Assembly (NCBI GenBank): GCA_036404435.1
Contig: DASWZN010000032.1
Coordinates: 186,001-250,000, forward strand
Direction of reading: 5' to 3'
DNA length: 64,000 nt
Source: DASWZN01 sp036404435
GTDB lineage: Bacteria; Acidobacteriota; Terriglobia; Bryobacterales; Bryobacteraceae
Shown here: piece after piece, positions 43,396 through 52,684 of the stretch
How the letters are laid out: the number at the start of each line of letters is the position of its first letter
How positions within the stretch are numbered: position 1 is the stretch's first letter
Translations under genes and position numbers: made by a program
The notes under the pieces: model-generated
Database searches by the model: none
What the model was told of the DNA's origin: nothing
Seen by the model: the letters and a program-made list of their open reading frames with translations, nothing else

Positions 43396-43418
43396 GCACG
43401 CACGAGAGCGTGCGCCAC
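43396..43418. repeat. Diverged half of the GCACGC...GCGTGCGCCAC dispersed repeat
   Basis: GCACGCACGAGAGCGTGCGC ends CAC. It has the same inner GCACGC/GCGTGC stem and GCGCCAC end as the 32-bp repeat at 26983-27014 and 63282-63313, with a different loop. The epimerase ribosome site (TGGAGA) begins just after it. Confidence 0.75.
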
Positions 43419-43436
43419 AAAGACTGGAGAACTTCG

Positions 43437-44357
43437 ATGCGTGTCCTCGTAACCGGCGGCGCCGGATTTATCGGCGGCCATTTGGTGCGGAAACTTCTGG
43501 GGGATCCCGTCGTCACGGTTCGCGTTCTCGACAATCTGCACCGCGGCCGCAACACCTTCGCGGGAGTTCCGCGGGTTGAGTTTCTCGAAGGCGACGTCCG
43601 CGACCGTCGAACCGTTCGTGCGGCCATGGACGGCATCGACCTGGTCTATCACCTGGCGGCACAATCGAATGTGCTGGGAGCCGTGAAGGACATCGACTAT
43701 TCGTTCACTACCAACGTGGCCGGAACCGTGGAAGTCTTGTCCGCTGCCCGCGAGTGTGGGGTCCGCAGGACGGTTTTCACGTCCTCGCGCGAAGTTTATG
43801 GCGAGGCGGGCGCCTTGCCGGTTCCGGAATCCACGCCGCTTCATCCGAAGAACGCCTACGGGGCCAGCAAGGCGGCGGGTGAACTGTATTGCCGCGTCTT
43901 CGCGGAATCGGGAATGGACATCGTGGTGTTTCGGCTGGCCAACGTCTACGGCCCCGGAGATGCCGAACGCGTCATTCCGCTATTCCTGGCCAACGCGGTG
44001 AGTGGCCGGCCGCTGGTGATTTACGGCGAAGACAAGATCCTCGATTTCGTCTGGATCGGCGACGTGGTAGATGCCCTGGTGAAAGCTCAAACCGCGCCTC
44101 TCGCCGGGCAAACGATCAACATCGGGAGCGGTGCAGGGACCACGCTTCCCGATTTGGCGCAGCGGATCCTCCACCTTACCGGGTCATCGTCCGCGATTGA
44201 GTCAGCCGCCGCGCGGAAGGCGGAGACCGATCGGTTTGTGGCGGACATTCGGTTAGCGGAAAGCCTGCTGGACCACCGTCCTTCCACCGGCCTGGCGCAC
44301 CTTCGAGAGGTCGCCGCGGCGTTCACGCGTGAGTACTCGCGTGAGCCCGCCCTGTAA
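43437..44357 (+). CDS. NAD-dependent epimerase/dehydratase (extended SDR)
   Basis: From ATG 43437, with TGGAGA upstream, the protein has 306 residues. Motifs are MRVLVTGGAGFIGGHLVRKL with the NAD-binding GxxGxxG, VYHLAAQSNVLGAV near 77, and the active site VFTSSREVYGEAG near 115 with NAYGASKAAGELYCRVF near 138 (Y-x3-K). FRLANVYGPGD near 166 and ILDFVWIGDVVDAL near 200 follow. It most resembles UDP-glucose 4-epimerase or nucleotide-sugar dehydratase relatives, preparing a sugar nucleotide for the locus. It lies 90 bp after the GT2 and 40 bp before the first YfhO-like gene. Confidence 0.93.
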   Translation: MRVLVTGGAGFIGGHLVRKLLGDPVVTVRVLDNLHRGRNTFAGVPRVEFLEGDVRDRRTVRAAMDGIDLVYHLAAQSNVLGAVKDIDYSFTTNVAGTVEVLSAARECGVRRTVFTSSREVYGEAGALPVPESTPLHPKNAYGASKAAGELYCRVFAESGMDIVVFRLANVYGPGDAERVIPLFLANAVSGRPLVIYGEDKILDFVWIGDVVDALVKAQTAPLAGQTINIGSGAGTTLPDLAQRILHLTGSSSAIESAAARKAETDRFVADIRLAESLLDHRPSTGLAHLREVAAAFTREYSREPAL

Positions 44358-44396
44358 TTGACCTGCTGATGTATACTGGCAATTTCCGTTAGAACC

Positions 44397-46712
44397 ATGT
44401 CAAAAGCCACGCTCAAGGCTCTATGTGTACTCCTGGTATGCACAGTGGTGTACTACTGGAAGATTCTGCTGACAGGTGACTTCTCGATTCTCATGGCCTG
44501 GGAAGGGGCGAGCGTGAACTGGGCCTGGCTTCAGTATTGGATCCTGACGATCCGGGACGGCGCCCTGCCCCTCTGGAATCCCTACGCTTTCGGAGGACAT
44601 CCGTTTGGCGGGGCAATGCAAACCGCCGCGTTTTACCCGCTCCATCTGTTGCTGGTGTTGGTGCCGTTCAACCGCCACGGGGTCTTCTCGCCAAGTGTAT
44701 TTCACCAGTGGTTTGCGCTGACTCATTTCATCGGCGGCTGTTTCATGTTCGCGCTGGCCCGCGAGCTCAGACTGCGGCGGTTCTCCTCCGTGATCGCAGG
44801 GATTTGCTTCTCGCTCGGGGGACTTGTGGGCCGGGCGCCGTGGGCGTTCCTGGTTCACAGCGCGATCTGGCTGCCGCTGATCGTTCTGTTCCTGTTGAGA
44901 GCCCTGCGGGCGGAGAAGACAGGACGGGCAGCGCTCTACGCTTCTCTGAGTGGACTGAGCCTGGGGCTGGCCATCCTCGCCGGCGGGCTGCACATGGCAA
45001 TCATGCAGGCGCTGGTCGTCGTTAGCGCGGTTGTTTTCGCCGCGTGTCATCCACAATTGCGGCGGAATGGGTCGCCTGGCCGTGTGTGGATCGAATCGGC
45101 GATGATTCTCGCTATTGTGGCAGGCGTGGCGTTTTGTGCTGGTGCCGTGCAGTTACTCGTCTCGGCGGAATACAGCCACCACGCGTTGCGGTTCTTCGGC
45201 GACGGGCCGGCCCTGCCGCCGAACCAGAGGATCCCCTCCAGCTATCCGAGTGAGGGTTTGTGGCCCCACGGGTTTTTTGGGGCGTTGATCTCGTACGCGT
45301 TTGCCGGTCGGCTGGGAGGAGGGGAGGTGGTGCCCTTCTACCTGGGGGTCTTTCCGCTGCTTGCGGCCGTCATTGGCGTCTGGAAGCGTTGGGCAGCGCC
45401 GTGGGTTCGTTACCTGGCCGGGCTCGCGGTCGTCGCGTTCCTTTATGCGCTCGGCGAGTTCTCCGCCGTTTACGGAGTCCTGCGAACCCTGATCCCCTAC
45501 CTCTGGATGGCGCGCGAAGCAAGCCGATTCATGTACCTGGCGACATTCGCGTTGGCGATCCTCGCCGCCTTTGGGGTCGAGGCTCTTCTCTACGGGCCGG
45601 CGGATGAGTCTGCCTGGCGGCCGCTGACTCGAGTCCTCACCTGGATTGTCGGTGCCTGCGCTGTTGCCCAGGCGATACCGGCCCTGTTTGAGCACCCGGC
45701 AATGAGTCCCTGGATTTCGCTCTCCATCCTGCTGATCTTCGCGTCCTATGGCTTGTACCGATTTGTCATCCGCGGGCACTCCGGTGCGGCGGTCCGGTTC
45801 GTGGTGCTGGTGCTGATTCTTTTTGACCTGACGTCCTTCAACTGGGGCGCCGACAGCAAGGTCGAAGCGGCGAAGAACGGTAAGGACGCCGTGGAGAGGG
45901 CCTTGAGTACCCGCGGCGCGGTGAACTTCCTGAAATCGCGGCCCGGCCGTTTTCGGGTGCAGATCGCCGGAAACGAGCCGCCGCCGATTGGCGATCTGTT
46001 TCAGGTTTCCACAGTGGGCGGCGGCATGTGTGCGACGCTTCTCTACAACTATGCAGCGATGCTCTGGAATGGGCGTCCAGACAACGACTATGCAGCGACG
46101 CTTTGGAATGGGCATCTAGATCTGCTGAACCCGCGCTATCTCTTGAAACCTGCTTCGGCGTCCGAGCCTGGAGACATATATCACGACTCCAAGTGGAAAG
46201 TCTACGAGAATCCCAACGCCTACCCTCCCGCCTGGGTGGTTCATCAGGCTATCGTCGAGCCCTCTCCCGAACGGCTGATGCGTCGGTTGGGCTCGCCCGA
46301 GGTCGACCTGCATCGGCAGGCACTCTTGAGCGTGTCGCAGGAGTCGGCACTAGAGCCCCTCGTCGAGAACGCGTCCGAAGACGTCGGCTTCGGAGCCTGC
46401 GGGCGGAACAGCCTCGAGCTGACCGTCCGTGCCCAAAGCCGGGGGTTGCTGGTGCTTAGCGAGATCTTCTACCCGGGGTGGCGAGCCGCCGTGAACGGGA
46501 AGCCCACGCAGATCTACGAAGTAGACGGGGCACTTCGGGGGGTGGTGGTGCCTCGCGGCGAGAGCCGAATCGTGTTGCGCTATTCTCCCTGGTCCTTCTG
46601 GCTGGGCGCGTTTCTGACTGTGGCGGCGTTCTTTGGCACCCTGCTCGCGGTGTTCCTGACCTGGCGAAATTCGCGCCGGGCCGTTACGCAATCGTCCGCG
46701 CGACAGGCATGA
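44397..46712 (+). CDS. YfhO-family GT-C membrane protein, first tandem copy
   Basis: This 771-residue protein has about 12-14 hydrophobic helices in residues 1-480, an extracytoplasmic beta-rich domain (about 500-735) and a last helix (WSFWLGAFLTVAAFFGTLLA) with a basic tail. The first outer loop has the YfhO layout: ILLTGDFSILMAWEGASVNW, then ALPLWNPYAFGGHPFGGAMQ and AAFYPLHLLLVLVPF. YfhO proteins are polyprenyl-phosphate-sugar dependent GT-C transferases that glycosylate surface polymers. The donor would come from the GT2 at 42345. The domain LNPRYLLKPASASEPGDIYH near 575 is shared almost exactly with the next gene. A 12-13 residue in-frame duplication (YAAMLWNGRPDN / YAATLWNGHLDL) is unique to this copy. 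Confidence 0.87.
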   Translation: MSKATLKALCVLLVCTVVYYWKILLTGDFSILMAWEGASVNWAWLQYWILTIRDGALPLWNPYAFGGHPFGGAMQTAAFYPLHLLLVLVPFNRHGVFSPSVFHQWFALTHFIGGCFMFALARELRLRRFSSVIAGICFSLGGLVGRAPWAFLVHSAIWLPLIVLFLLRALRAEKTGRAALYASLSGLSLGLAILAGGLHMAIMQALVVVSAVVFAACHPQLRRNGSPGRVWIESAMILAIVAGVAFCAGAVQLLVSAEYSHHALRFFGDGPALPPNQRIPSSYPSEGLWPHGFFGALISYAFAGRLGGGEVVPFYLGVFPLLAAVIGVWKRWAAPWVRYLAGLAVVAFLYALGEFSAVYGVLRTLIPYLWMAREASRFMYLATFALAILAAFGVEALLYGPADESAWRPLTRVLTWIVGACAVAQAIPALFEHPAMSPWISLSILLIFASYGLYRFVIRGHSGAAVRFVVLVLILFDLTSFNWGADSKVEAAKNGKDAVERALSTRGAVNFLKSRPGRFRVQIAGNEPPPIGDLFQVSTVGGGMCATLLYNYAAMLWNGRPDNDYAATLWNGHLDLLNPRYLLKPASASEPGDIYHDSKWKVYENPNAYPPAWVVHQAIVEPSPERLMRRLGSPEVDLHRQALLSVSQESALEPLVENASEDVGFGACGRNSLELTVRAQSRGLLVLSEIFYPGWRAAVNGKPTQIYEVDGALRGVVVPRGESRIVLRYSPWSFWLGAFLTVAAFFGTLLAVFLTWRNSRRAVTQSSARQA

Positions 46713-46765
46713 GCCGTCCGGCGGGGGGTGCGCGCTCCGCAAGGTATACTGGCGGGAGCGAAATC

Positions 46766-49018
46766 ATGTCTCAACGCACGCTCAAGGCCCTATTCATTCT
46801 CCTGTTGTGCACGGTTGTGTACTACTGGAGGATTCTACTGACGCGTGACTACTCGATTCTGGTCGGATACGAGGGGTTGAGTCAGAATTATGCATGGCTG
46901 CAGTACTGGACCCTGGCCATCCGGGACGGCGTCCTGCCTCTTTGGGATCCCTATGCTCTGGCAGGGCATCCGTTTGGCGGAGAATCGCAGAGCGCCGCCT
47001 TCTACCCTCTTCATCTGTTCCTGGCGTTGTTTCCGTTTAACCGCCAGGGGCTCTTCTCGCCGCAGTTGTTTCACGAGTGGTTCGCGCTGGCGCATTTCCT
47101 GGGCGGGTGCTTCATGTTTGCGCTGGCCCGTGAGTTTGGACTTCGGCGGTTCTCCTCGGTGATCGCAGGGATTTGCTTCTCGCTGGGAGGACTCCTAGGC
47201 GGGATCTCGTGGCCATATATGGTTCAGAGCGCGATCTGGCTCCCGCTGGTTTTTCTGTTTCTCCTGAGAGCCCTGAAGGCGGAAGAGACAAGAAGGACCG
47301 CGCTCTACGCCTCGCTGAGCGGACTGAGCCTGGGACTGGCCATCCTGGCCGGCGGACTGCATCTGCCAATTATGGACGCGCTCGTCGTTGTGAGTGCCGT
47401 TGTTTTCGCAGGTCTTCATCCGCAGTTGCGGCAGAAAGGGCCGCTTGGCCGGGCGTGGATCAGACCGGCGATGGTGCTCGGCGTCGTGGGAGGCGTGGCG
47501 TTCTGCGCGGGCGCCGTGCAGCTGCTCGTCTCGATGGAGTACAGCCGGCACGCGGTGCGGTTCTTCGGTCTCCCGCCGTCCCTATCGGCGAGCGTGAGGA
47601 TCCCCTCTTCCTATCCGACTGAAGGCTTATGGCCGCAAGGATGGTTGGCGCTGCTAATCGCATCCGGGAAAGTGGGGGGAGGCGAGGTACTGCGCATTTA
47701 TCTCGGGGTCTTTCCTGCGCTTGCGGCGGTCATTGGCATCTGGAAGCGCTGGGGCACGGCGTGGGTTCGATATCTAGCCGGGCTGGCTGTGATCGCGTTC
47801 CTCTATTCGCTAGGCGAGTTCTCCGCCGTTCACGGCCTCCTGCGAACCCTGATCCCCTACCTCTGGATGGCGCGCGAGGCAAACCGCTTCATGTACCTGG
47901 CGGAGTTCGCGTTGGCTATCCTCGCGGCCTATGGGGTTGAGGCTCTTCTCTACGGGCCTGCGGATGAGCCTGCATGGCGGCCGCTCACTCGAGTTCTCAC
48001 CTGGATCGCCGGCGCCTGTGCCGTCGCCCAGGCGATACCGGCGCTATTCGAGCACCCCGGAATCAATCAATGGGCCTCGCTCTCCATCCTCCTGGTTTTC
48101 GCGTCCTATGGCTTGTACCGATTTGTCATCCGGGGGCATTCCGGCCCGGCAGTTCGCTTCGCGATGGTGGCGCTGATTCTGTTTGACCTGACGACCTTCA
48201 ACTGGACCCCAGAGCCGCGGACAGGTTCGGACGCCCTGGAGAGGGCCTTGAGCACCCGCGGCGCAGTGAACTTCCTGAGATCCAGGCCGGGGAAGTTTCG
48301 GGTGCAAATAGCCAGCGAGGATCCGCCGCCCATTGGCGACCTGTATGGGGTCGCGACAACAGCCGGTGGCATGCGCGCGACGCTTCTCAACGAGTACCTG
48401 GCCCTCCTTTGGAATGGGCGTCTAGATCTGCTGAACCCGCGCTATCTCTTGAAACCCGCTTCGGCGTCGGAGCCCGGAGACATCTATCACGACTCCAAGT
48501 GGAAAGTCTACGAGAATCCCAGCGCCTACCCTCCCGCCTGGGTGGTTCATCAGGTGATCGTCGAGCCCTCTCCCGAACGGCTGGTGCGCCGGTTGGGCTC
48601 GCCCGAGGTCGACCTGCACTGGCAGGCGCTCTTGGGCGCGTCGCCGGAGGCGGCACTAGAACCCCTCGTCGAGAGCGCGTCCGAAGACGTCAAGTTCCGA
48701 GCCTGCGGGCGGAACCGGCTCGAGCTGACCGTCCGTGCCCAAAGCCGGGGGTTGCTGGTGGTTAGCGAGATCTTCTACCCGGGGTGGCGAGCCGCCGTGA
48801 ACGGGAAGCCCACGCAGATCTACGAAGTGGACGGGGCACTTCGGGGGGTGGTGGTCCCTCGCGGCGAGAGCCGAATCGTGTTGCGCTATTCTCCATGGTC
48901 CTTCTGGCTGGGCGCGTCTCTGACGCTCGCGGCGTTCGGCGGCACGCTGCTCGCCGTGTTCCTGACCTGGCGGAATTCGCGCAGGGCGGCTACACAGAGC
49001 GGCTTGCCGGCCGCGTGA
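46766..49018 (+). CDS. YfhO-family GT-C membrane protein, second tandem copy
   Basis: From ATG 46766 (MSQRTLKALFILLLCTVVYY) the protein has 750 residues; the frame upstream only covers the previous gene's end. Topology and motifs parallel the first copy: ILLTRDYSILVGYEGLSQNY, VLPLWDPYALAGHPFGGESQ, RTLIPYLWMAREANRFMYLA, and the C-terminal domain with SEIFYPGWRAAVNGKPTQIY. The first two thirds have diverged more than the last third, where 496 colinear bases (48421-48916 against 46115-46610) differ at only about 28 sites. Its loop lacks the internal duplication seen in copy 1. Both may act on different acceptors with one donor. It faces the convergent GT-C gene at 49033. Confidence 0.87.
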   Translation: MSQRTLKALFILLLCTVVYYWRILLTRDYSILVGYEGLSQNYAWLQYWTLAIRDGVLPLWDPYALAGHPFGGESQSAAFYPLHLFLALFPFNRQGLFSPQLFHEWFALAHFLGGCFMFALAREFGLRRFSSVIAGICFSLGGLLGGISWPYMVQSAIWLPLVFLFLLRALKAEETRRTALYASLSGLSLGLAILAGGLHLPIMDALVVVSAVVFAGLHPQLRQKGPLGRAWIRPAMVLGVVGGVAFCAGAVQLLVSMEYSRHAVRFFGLPPSLSASVRIPSSYPTEGLWPQGWLALLIASGKVGGGEVLRIYLGVFPALAAVIGIWKRWGTAWVRYLAGLAVIAFLYSLGEFSAVHGLLRTLIPYLWMAREANRFMYLAEFALAILAAYGVEALLYGPADEPAWRPLTRVLTWIAGACAVAQAIPALFEHPGINQWASLSILLVFASYGLYRFVIRGHSGPAVRFAMVALILFDLTTFNWTPEPRTGSDALERALSTRGAVNFLRSRPGKFRVQIASEDPPPIGDLYGVATTAGGMRATLLNEYLALLWNGRLDLLNPRYLLKPASASEPGDIYHDSKWKVYENPSAYPPAWVVHQVIVEPSPERLVRRLGSPEVDLHWQALLGASPEAALEPLVESASEDVKFRACGRNRLELTVRAQSRGLLVVSEIFYPGWRAAVNGKPTQIYEVDGALRGVVVPRGESRIVLRYSPWSFWLGASLTLAAFGGTLLAVFLTWRNSRRAATQSGLPAA

Positions 49019-49032
49019 GCCATGGGGCGCCT

Positions 49033-50724
49033 TCAGCGCTGAGGCGGCGCGAAGCAGCCTCCCGTGCGGACCTCGGCGTAAACGTCGCGGTCTTGGATCA
49101 GAAGCTCCTGCACGCATAGCCCGACGGCGCCGGCCGACTCCGTAACCGATTTCCGGTAGGCGCTCAACTCCCCCGTTTCCCACGGCGCCTCGTCCTGAGC
49201 TAGCCGGAACAGGTCGATTCGAGACAACCCCCGGGAGCGCATGCAACCGGCCAAATTGTCGTAGAGCGTCGCATCGCCGCAATCCAAAATCCAGCGTCTC
49301 TTGTCGCGGAACACCAGCATTCGCCGCTCACCGCGGCTGACGCGATAAACGTCCACATCCGCAATGGAACCGGCCTGCCCGTCGAACTCCCACTTCCAAT
49401 CGTCGTGGTGCAGGAAGAAAGCGATTAGGTTGAACCGATCGAGGTAGACCGCGGCCGGGGCGGGGAACAGACGCTCGAACCTTTGTATCTGCTCCGTCAT
49501 CAGGGCCTCTTTCACCTTGGGAAAGGCGTCGAATCGCCAATAGCTCACCACGACGATCGCCAGCGACAGAAGCCCCGCCAGCAGGTACGCCGCGCGGCGA
49601 GGTATGGCGGCGAAGAGGCGGTCCGAGATGAAGAAGGCGCACAAAACCAGAAATGGGAACAAGAGGAACTGCTGCCGCAGAAGGCCGCCAAAGGGATATT
49701 TCCCGAGCGCTCCGGCCAGCATTAGCTGTGCCAAAATCAGACCAGCGGCGAGCATAGTGGCCATGGCGGCGCGGTTGTCCGGTTCGCCGAGACGGCGGAG
49801 CAGCCACAGCGCCACGCCCGCCGCCAGCAGCAAGCCCGCCAGGATGGCCAGGAAGACGGGCCCGTCTGGGGCTGGCCAGGGCGAAAACAGGTTGAAGAGA
49901 TTGCGGAGATTGCGCAGGAGATACTCGCCTACGGACTCGGCTTCCGCCCCCCCATAGTAGAAGCTGAGGAGATGTCCTTGCATCACGGCATACTTCTCAC
50001 CGTGGCTGAAGTACTCGTAGGTCATCAACCCGAGAACCGGGGCGAACGTGGCCGCGTCCCGGGCTACGGCTTTCCAACGACTCTCGGAGCGCTGGAGGGT
50101 GCCGAAGAGCGCGCTGACGAACAGAGCAGCCGCCACGTAGAAGAACGCGTAGTAGTCCGACAAACAGGCCAGCGCCGCGGCCGCGGCGAAAACGATGCGC
50201 GCCCGGAGAGACCCGGTCGCTCCCCGGCGCGCGAGCACATCGAGGAGGGCGCAGTAGGAGAGCAGCAGAAAGAAAGTGCAGAGCATGTACGCGCGCACTT
50301 CACAGGACATGACGATGGTGGGCAGCGCCAGACCGAATGCGAGGGCGGTCAACACCGGCGCGAGGCTCGAGCGCATCGTCTTCGAGGCAGCCAAGCCAAC
50401 CAGGTAAACGGTCCCCAGGCCGGTCAGAATAGAGACGGCCCGATATGTGAGGTGCGACGTGCCGAAGTGGAGCGCCGCCCGGAGGAGGAAGTAGTACAGG
50501 GGGGGATGAGGATCCTGCCCGTACCACTCGACGAGCTTACTCCACCGGTCTTGTCCGGCGCCGAAGATATAGCAGTAGCCGTCGTACTCCACGAATTGCG
50601 TTGCGGCCAGGTAAAGAACCGGAATGGCGGCCAGCAGCACGGTCCCGAGAAGCGCAACGTCGAGCCGCCTCAGGCGGCGTTTTCCGGGTGAAGAAGCGTC
50701 TGGCTCCGTGAGCGGCGGCTGCAT
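49033..50724 (-). CDS. PMT/ArnT-like GT-C glycosyltransferase
   Basis: This 563-residue integral membrane protein has about eleven helices. The first outer loop has the GT-C signature FVEYDGYCYIFGAG followed by GQDPHPPLYYFLLRAALHFG near residue 70. These match the acidic pair and HPPLYY motif of the PMT_2 family (GT39/GT83-like), which use polyprenyl-phosphate sugars. A second conserved point is LGKYPFGGLLRQQFLLFPFL near 345. A soluble C-terminal domain of about 140 residues follows the last helix, ending DRDVYAEVRTGGCFAPPQR. It is transcribed opposite to the YfhO pair and divergent from 50865. The acceptor is unknown. Confidence 0.88.
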   Translation of the reverse strand: MQPPLTEPDASSPGKRRLRRLDVALLGTVLLAAIPVLYLAATQFVEYDGYCYIFGAGQDRWSKLVEWYGQDPHPPLYYFLLRAALHFGTSHLTYRAVSILTGLGTVYLVGLAASKTMRSSLAPVLTALAFGLALPTIVMSCEVRAYMLCTFFLLLSYCALLDVLARRGATGSLRARIVFAAAAALACLSDYYAFFYVAAALFVSALFGTLQRSESRWKAVARDAATFAPVLGLMTYEYFSHGEKYAVMQGHLLSFYYGGAEAESVGEYLLRNLRNLFNLFSPWPAPDGPVFLAILAGLLLAAGVALWLLRRLGEPDNRAAMATMLAAGLILAQLMLAGALGKYPFGGLLRQQFLLFPFLVLCAFFISDRLFAAIPRRAAYLLAGLLSLAIVVVSYWRFDAFPKVKEALMTEQIQRFERLFPAPAAVYLDRFNLIAFFLHHDDWKWEFDGQAGSIADVDVYRVSRGERRMLVFRDKRRWILDCGDATLYDNLAGCMRSRGLSRIDLFRLAQDEAPWETGELSAYRKSVTESAGAVGLCVQELLIQDRDVYAEVRTGGCFAPPQR

Positions 50725-50851
50725 GTCCTATCTATGATAGCTTGCCGCTTTCGGAATGGCGGTCAAAGCGGGCCCCTCGTGGACGGGGCCGCAACAGGCG
50801 CAGCCGTCACGCCGCTTGGGACCAGGCAGGTGCCAGCCGCGACTGGTTGCG

Positions 50852-50857
50852 TATAAT
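50852..50857 (+). promoter_or_regulatory. Consensus -10 box (TATAAT) for a leaderless transcript
   Basis: TATAAT ends seven bases before the ATG at 50865, the same spacing as in the symporter promoter at 26969-26974. No ribosome site separates them. No good -35 is visible at 17 bases. Confidence 0.4.
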
Positions 50858-50864
50858 CACCTTG

Positions 50865-52562
50865 ATGAGCATGCCGGAATCGCGCGATCAGGACCAGGGC
50901 CCTTCCCAACGGGCCGGGCGGCTGTTCTGGCCGTTGCTGCTGTTTATCGGACTCGTCGGGCTCGCGATTCGGCTCTACGTCGGCCAGCATGAATCCATGA
51001 GCTATGACGAGTGGCAGCACGTCTTCATGGCCAGCGCGCCGCGGATGCAGGACTTGTTGTTTGAGATCGGAGTGAACGCGCATCCTCTCTTCTTTTTCTT
51101 GTTACTGAGAGGTCTCCTGAGGCTGGGGCACGGCATCTTGCTCTACAGGTCGATTTCGATTTTGACCGGTGTAGCGTCCATCCTTCTCACCGGTCTGATC
51201 TGCCGGAAGACCCTTCGGTCCCCGCTGCTTCAACTCCTGTGCGCGGCGGCTTTCGCGCTTTCGGGGACCGCGATCTGGGTATCCACTCAGGCTCGGTCGT
51301 ACGAACTGGCAGTCTCACTGGTCTTGCTGGCTTTCCTATCGTACCTGGACATGATTCCGGATCCGGGGAAACCGGTCCGTCTCCGGGCCTACGTGACGTT
51401 TGCGATCGCCTCGTCATTGGCCGTCTGGTCCCTCTACTCCGCGGTTTTCTTTCTAGGGGCATGCCTGGCTGCTCCCGTTCTTCTCGCCGTGGTAGGCGGC
51501 GGGTTCCGAAGGCGGTTGATTTCTGGGCTGGACAAGAGGTCCATCTGGCTGTCGGTCCTGTCCCTCGCGCTCCCTTGCGCCGTCTTCGCTGCCCACATCG
51601 CTCATATACGCGCGCAGCCGATCCAAGGGGCGCTCTATGAATTCTATTGGGGAATGACGCCGAACGACACGTTGAGCGCCTTTCTGCTCAGGAACAGCCG
51701 GAATGTCCTCAATTTCTTCTCGCCGATGGAACTCGGCAGTACCGGGGCGTTTCTGGTGACGACGATTTTGCTCGGGGCCGCCGGACTGGGGATTCTCTGG
51801 AAGGCCTCGCGTACCAAGCCCGGACTCAAGGCTGCGTCCGTCGTGCCCGTCGCATTTGCAGCCGTGATTGTCTTGGAGTTCCTGGCGGCTTCTCTGGCGC
51901 GCGCGTACCCCTTTGGCGGGATGATGCGGTATCAGTACATCGCGGCGCCTTTCCTCCTCCTGGCCGCTTTCGTATTCCTGGATGCGCTGGACGCGATAGC
52001 CGGTCGAGTTACAAGACGCGGAATCCCGATATTCCTGGGCGCTACGATCATTGTGAACCCGGCCTACAACTGGCACAAACTGATCGAATTCCCCGACACA
52101 GTCATCCTCTCGAATGAATTCGCGGACTACTCTACGGCGTTTCCACACGCGCGCGCAGTTTACGTGGACAGCTACACCGTGTGGGGCTACTTTGCGCACA
52201 CCGATGACGGGCGACGGCGCTTTGTGCGGCGCATCTCCGGCCCCGGGTGGATCGACCAGTACCGTATCTGGGGAGGAGCCCACGACGGCACCACGATCTT
52301 CTACGACAAGACGCCCTTCCGCCTCAACTTCTCCGACTCCTCGCGGTATGAGAGCATCGCGGCGTGCCTGCGGCAGTCGGGGGTGGAGGAAATCGTTCTA
52401 TTCTGGTTCTCGCCGGGCCACGAGCCGTTAGATCAGGATACCGCGGCGCTGAAAAAGCTCATTGGCGAAGAGGCTGCCGCGCAAGGATTGGCGGCAACCA
52501 AGGTCTTTGTCGGCGAAACGACCGTCTTTGCCGGCTTTCGACTCGCGGATGCCGTTCGGTAG
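50865..52562 (+). CDS. PMT-like GT-C glycosyltransferase
   Basis: I start at ATG 50865 (MSMPESRDQDQGPSQRAGRL), giving 565 residues; upstream codons are interrupted by the promoter. It is related to the gene at 49033 in architecture: first loop HESMSYDEWQHVFMASA followed by GVNAHPLFFFLLLRGLLRLG near residue 75, about eleven helices, and ARAYPFGGMMRYQYIAAPFL near 345. A soluble C-terminal domain follows (HARAVYVDSYTVWGYFAHTD). The paired Asp-Glu and HPLFFF motifs fit the lipid-sugar-dependent GT-C fold. Head-to-head with the 49033 gene, with 140 bp between. It may form a set with the YfhO-like proteins. Confidence 0.86.
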   Translation: MSMPESRDQDQGPSQRAGRLFWPLLLFIGLVGLAIRLYVGQHESMSYDEWQHVFMASAPRMQDLLFEIGVNAHPLFFFLLLRGLLRLGHGILLYRSISILTGVASILLTGLICRKTLRSPLLQLLCAAAFALSGTAIWVSTQARSYELAVSLVLLAFLSYLDMIPDPGKPVRLRAYVTFAIASSLAVWSLYSAVFFLGACLAAPVLLAVVGGGFRRRLISGLDKRSIWLSVLSLALPCAVFAAHIAHIRAQPIQGALYEFYWGMTPNDTLSAFLLRNSRNVLNFFSPMELGSTGAFLVTTILLGAAGLGILWKASRTKPGLKAASVVPVAFAAVIVLEFLAASLARAYPFGGMMRYQYIAAPFLLLAAFVFLDALDAIAGRVTRRGIPIFLGATIIVNPAYNWHKLIEFPDTVILSNEFADYSTAFPHARAVYVDSYTVWGYFAHTDDGRRRFVRRISGPGWIDQYRIWGGAHDGTTIFYDKTPFRLNFSDSSRYESIAACLRQSGVEEIVLFWFSPGHEPLDQDTAALKKLIGEEAAAQGLAATKVFVGETTVFAGFRLADAVR

Positions 52563-52684
52563 TGCCGTCGCGGCGTGCGCGGCGATGGCGCTGTGCTAAC
52601 ATCCTATTTCTGAGGCCCGCTCCGAGGTTGGAAGTCTCGGTGCAGCCAAGCGCTTCGATTCATCAACCTGAGCTAAGGAACAAC

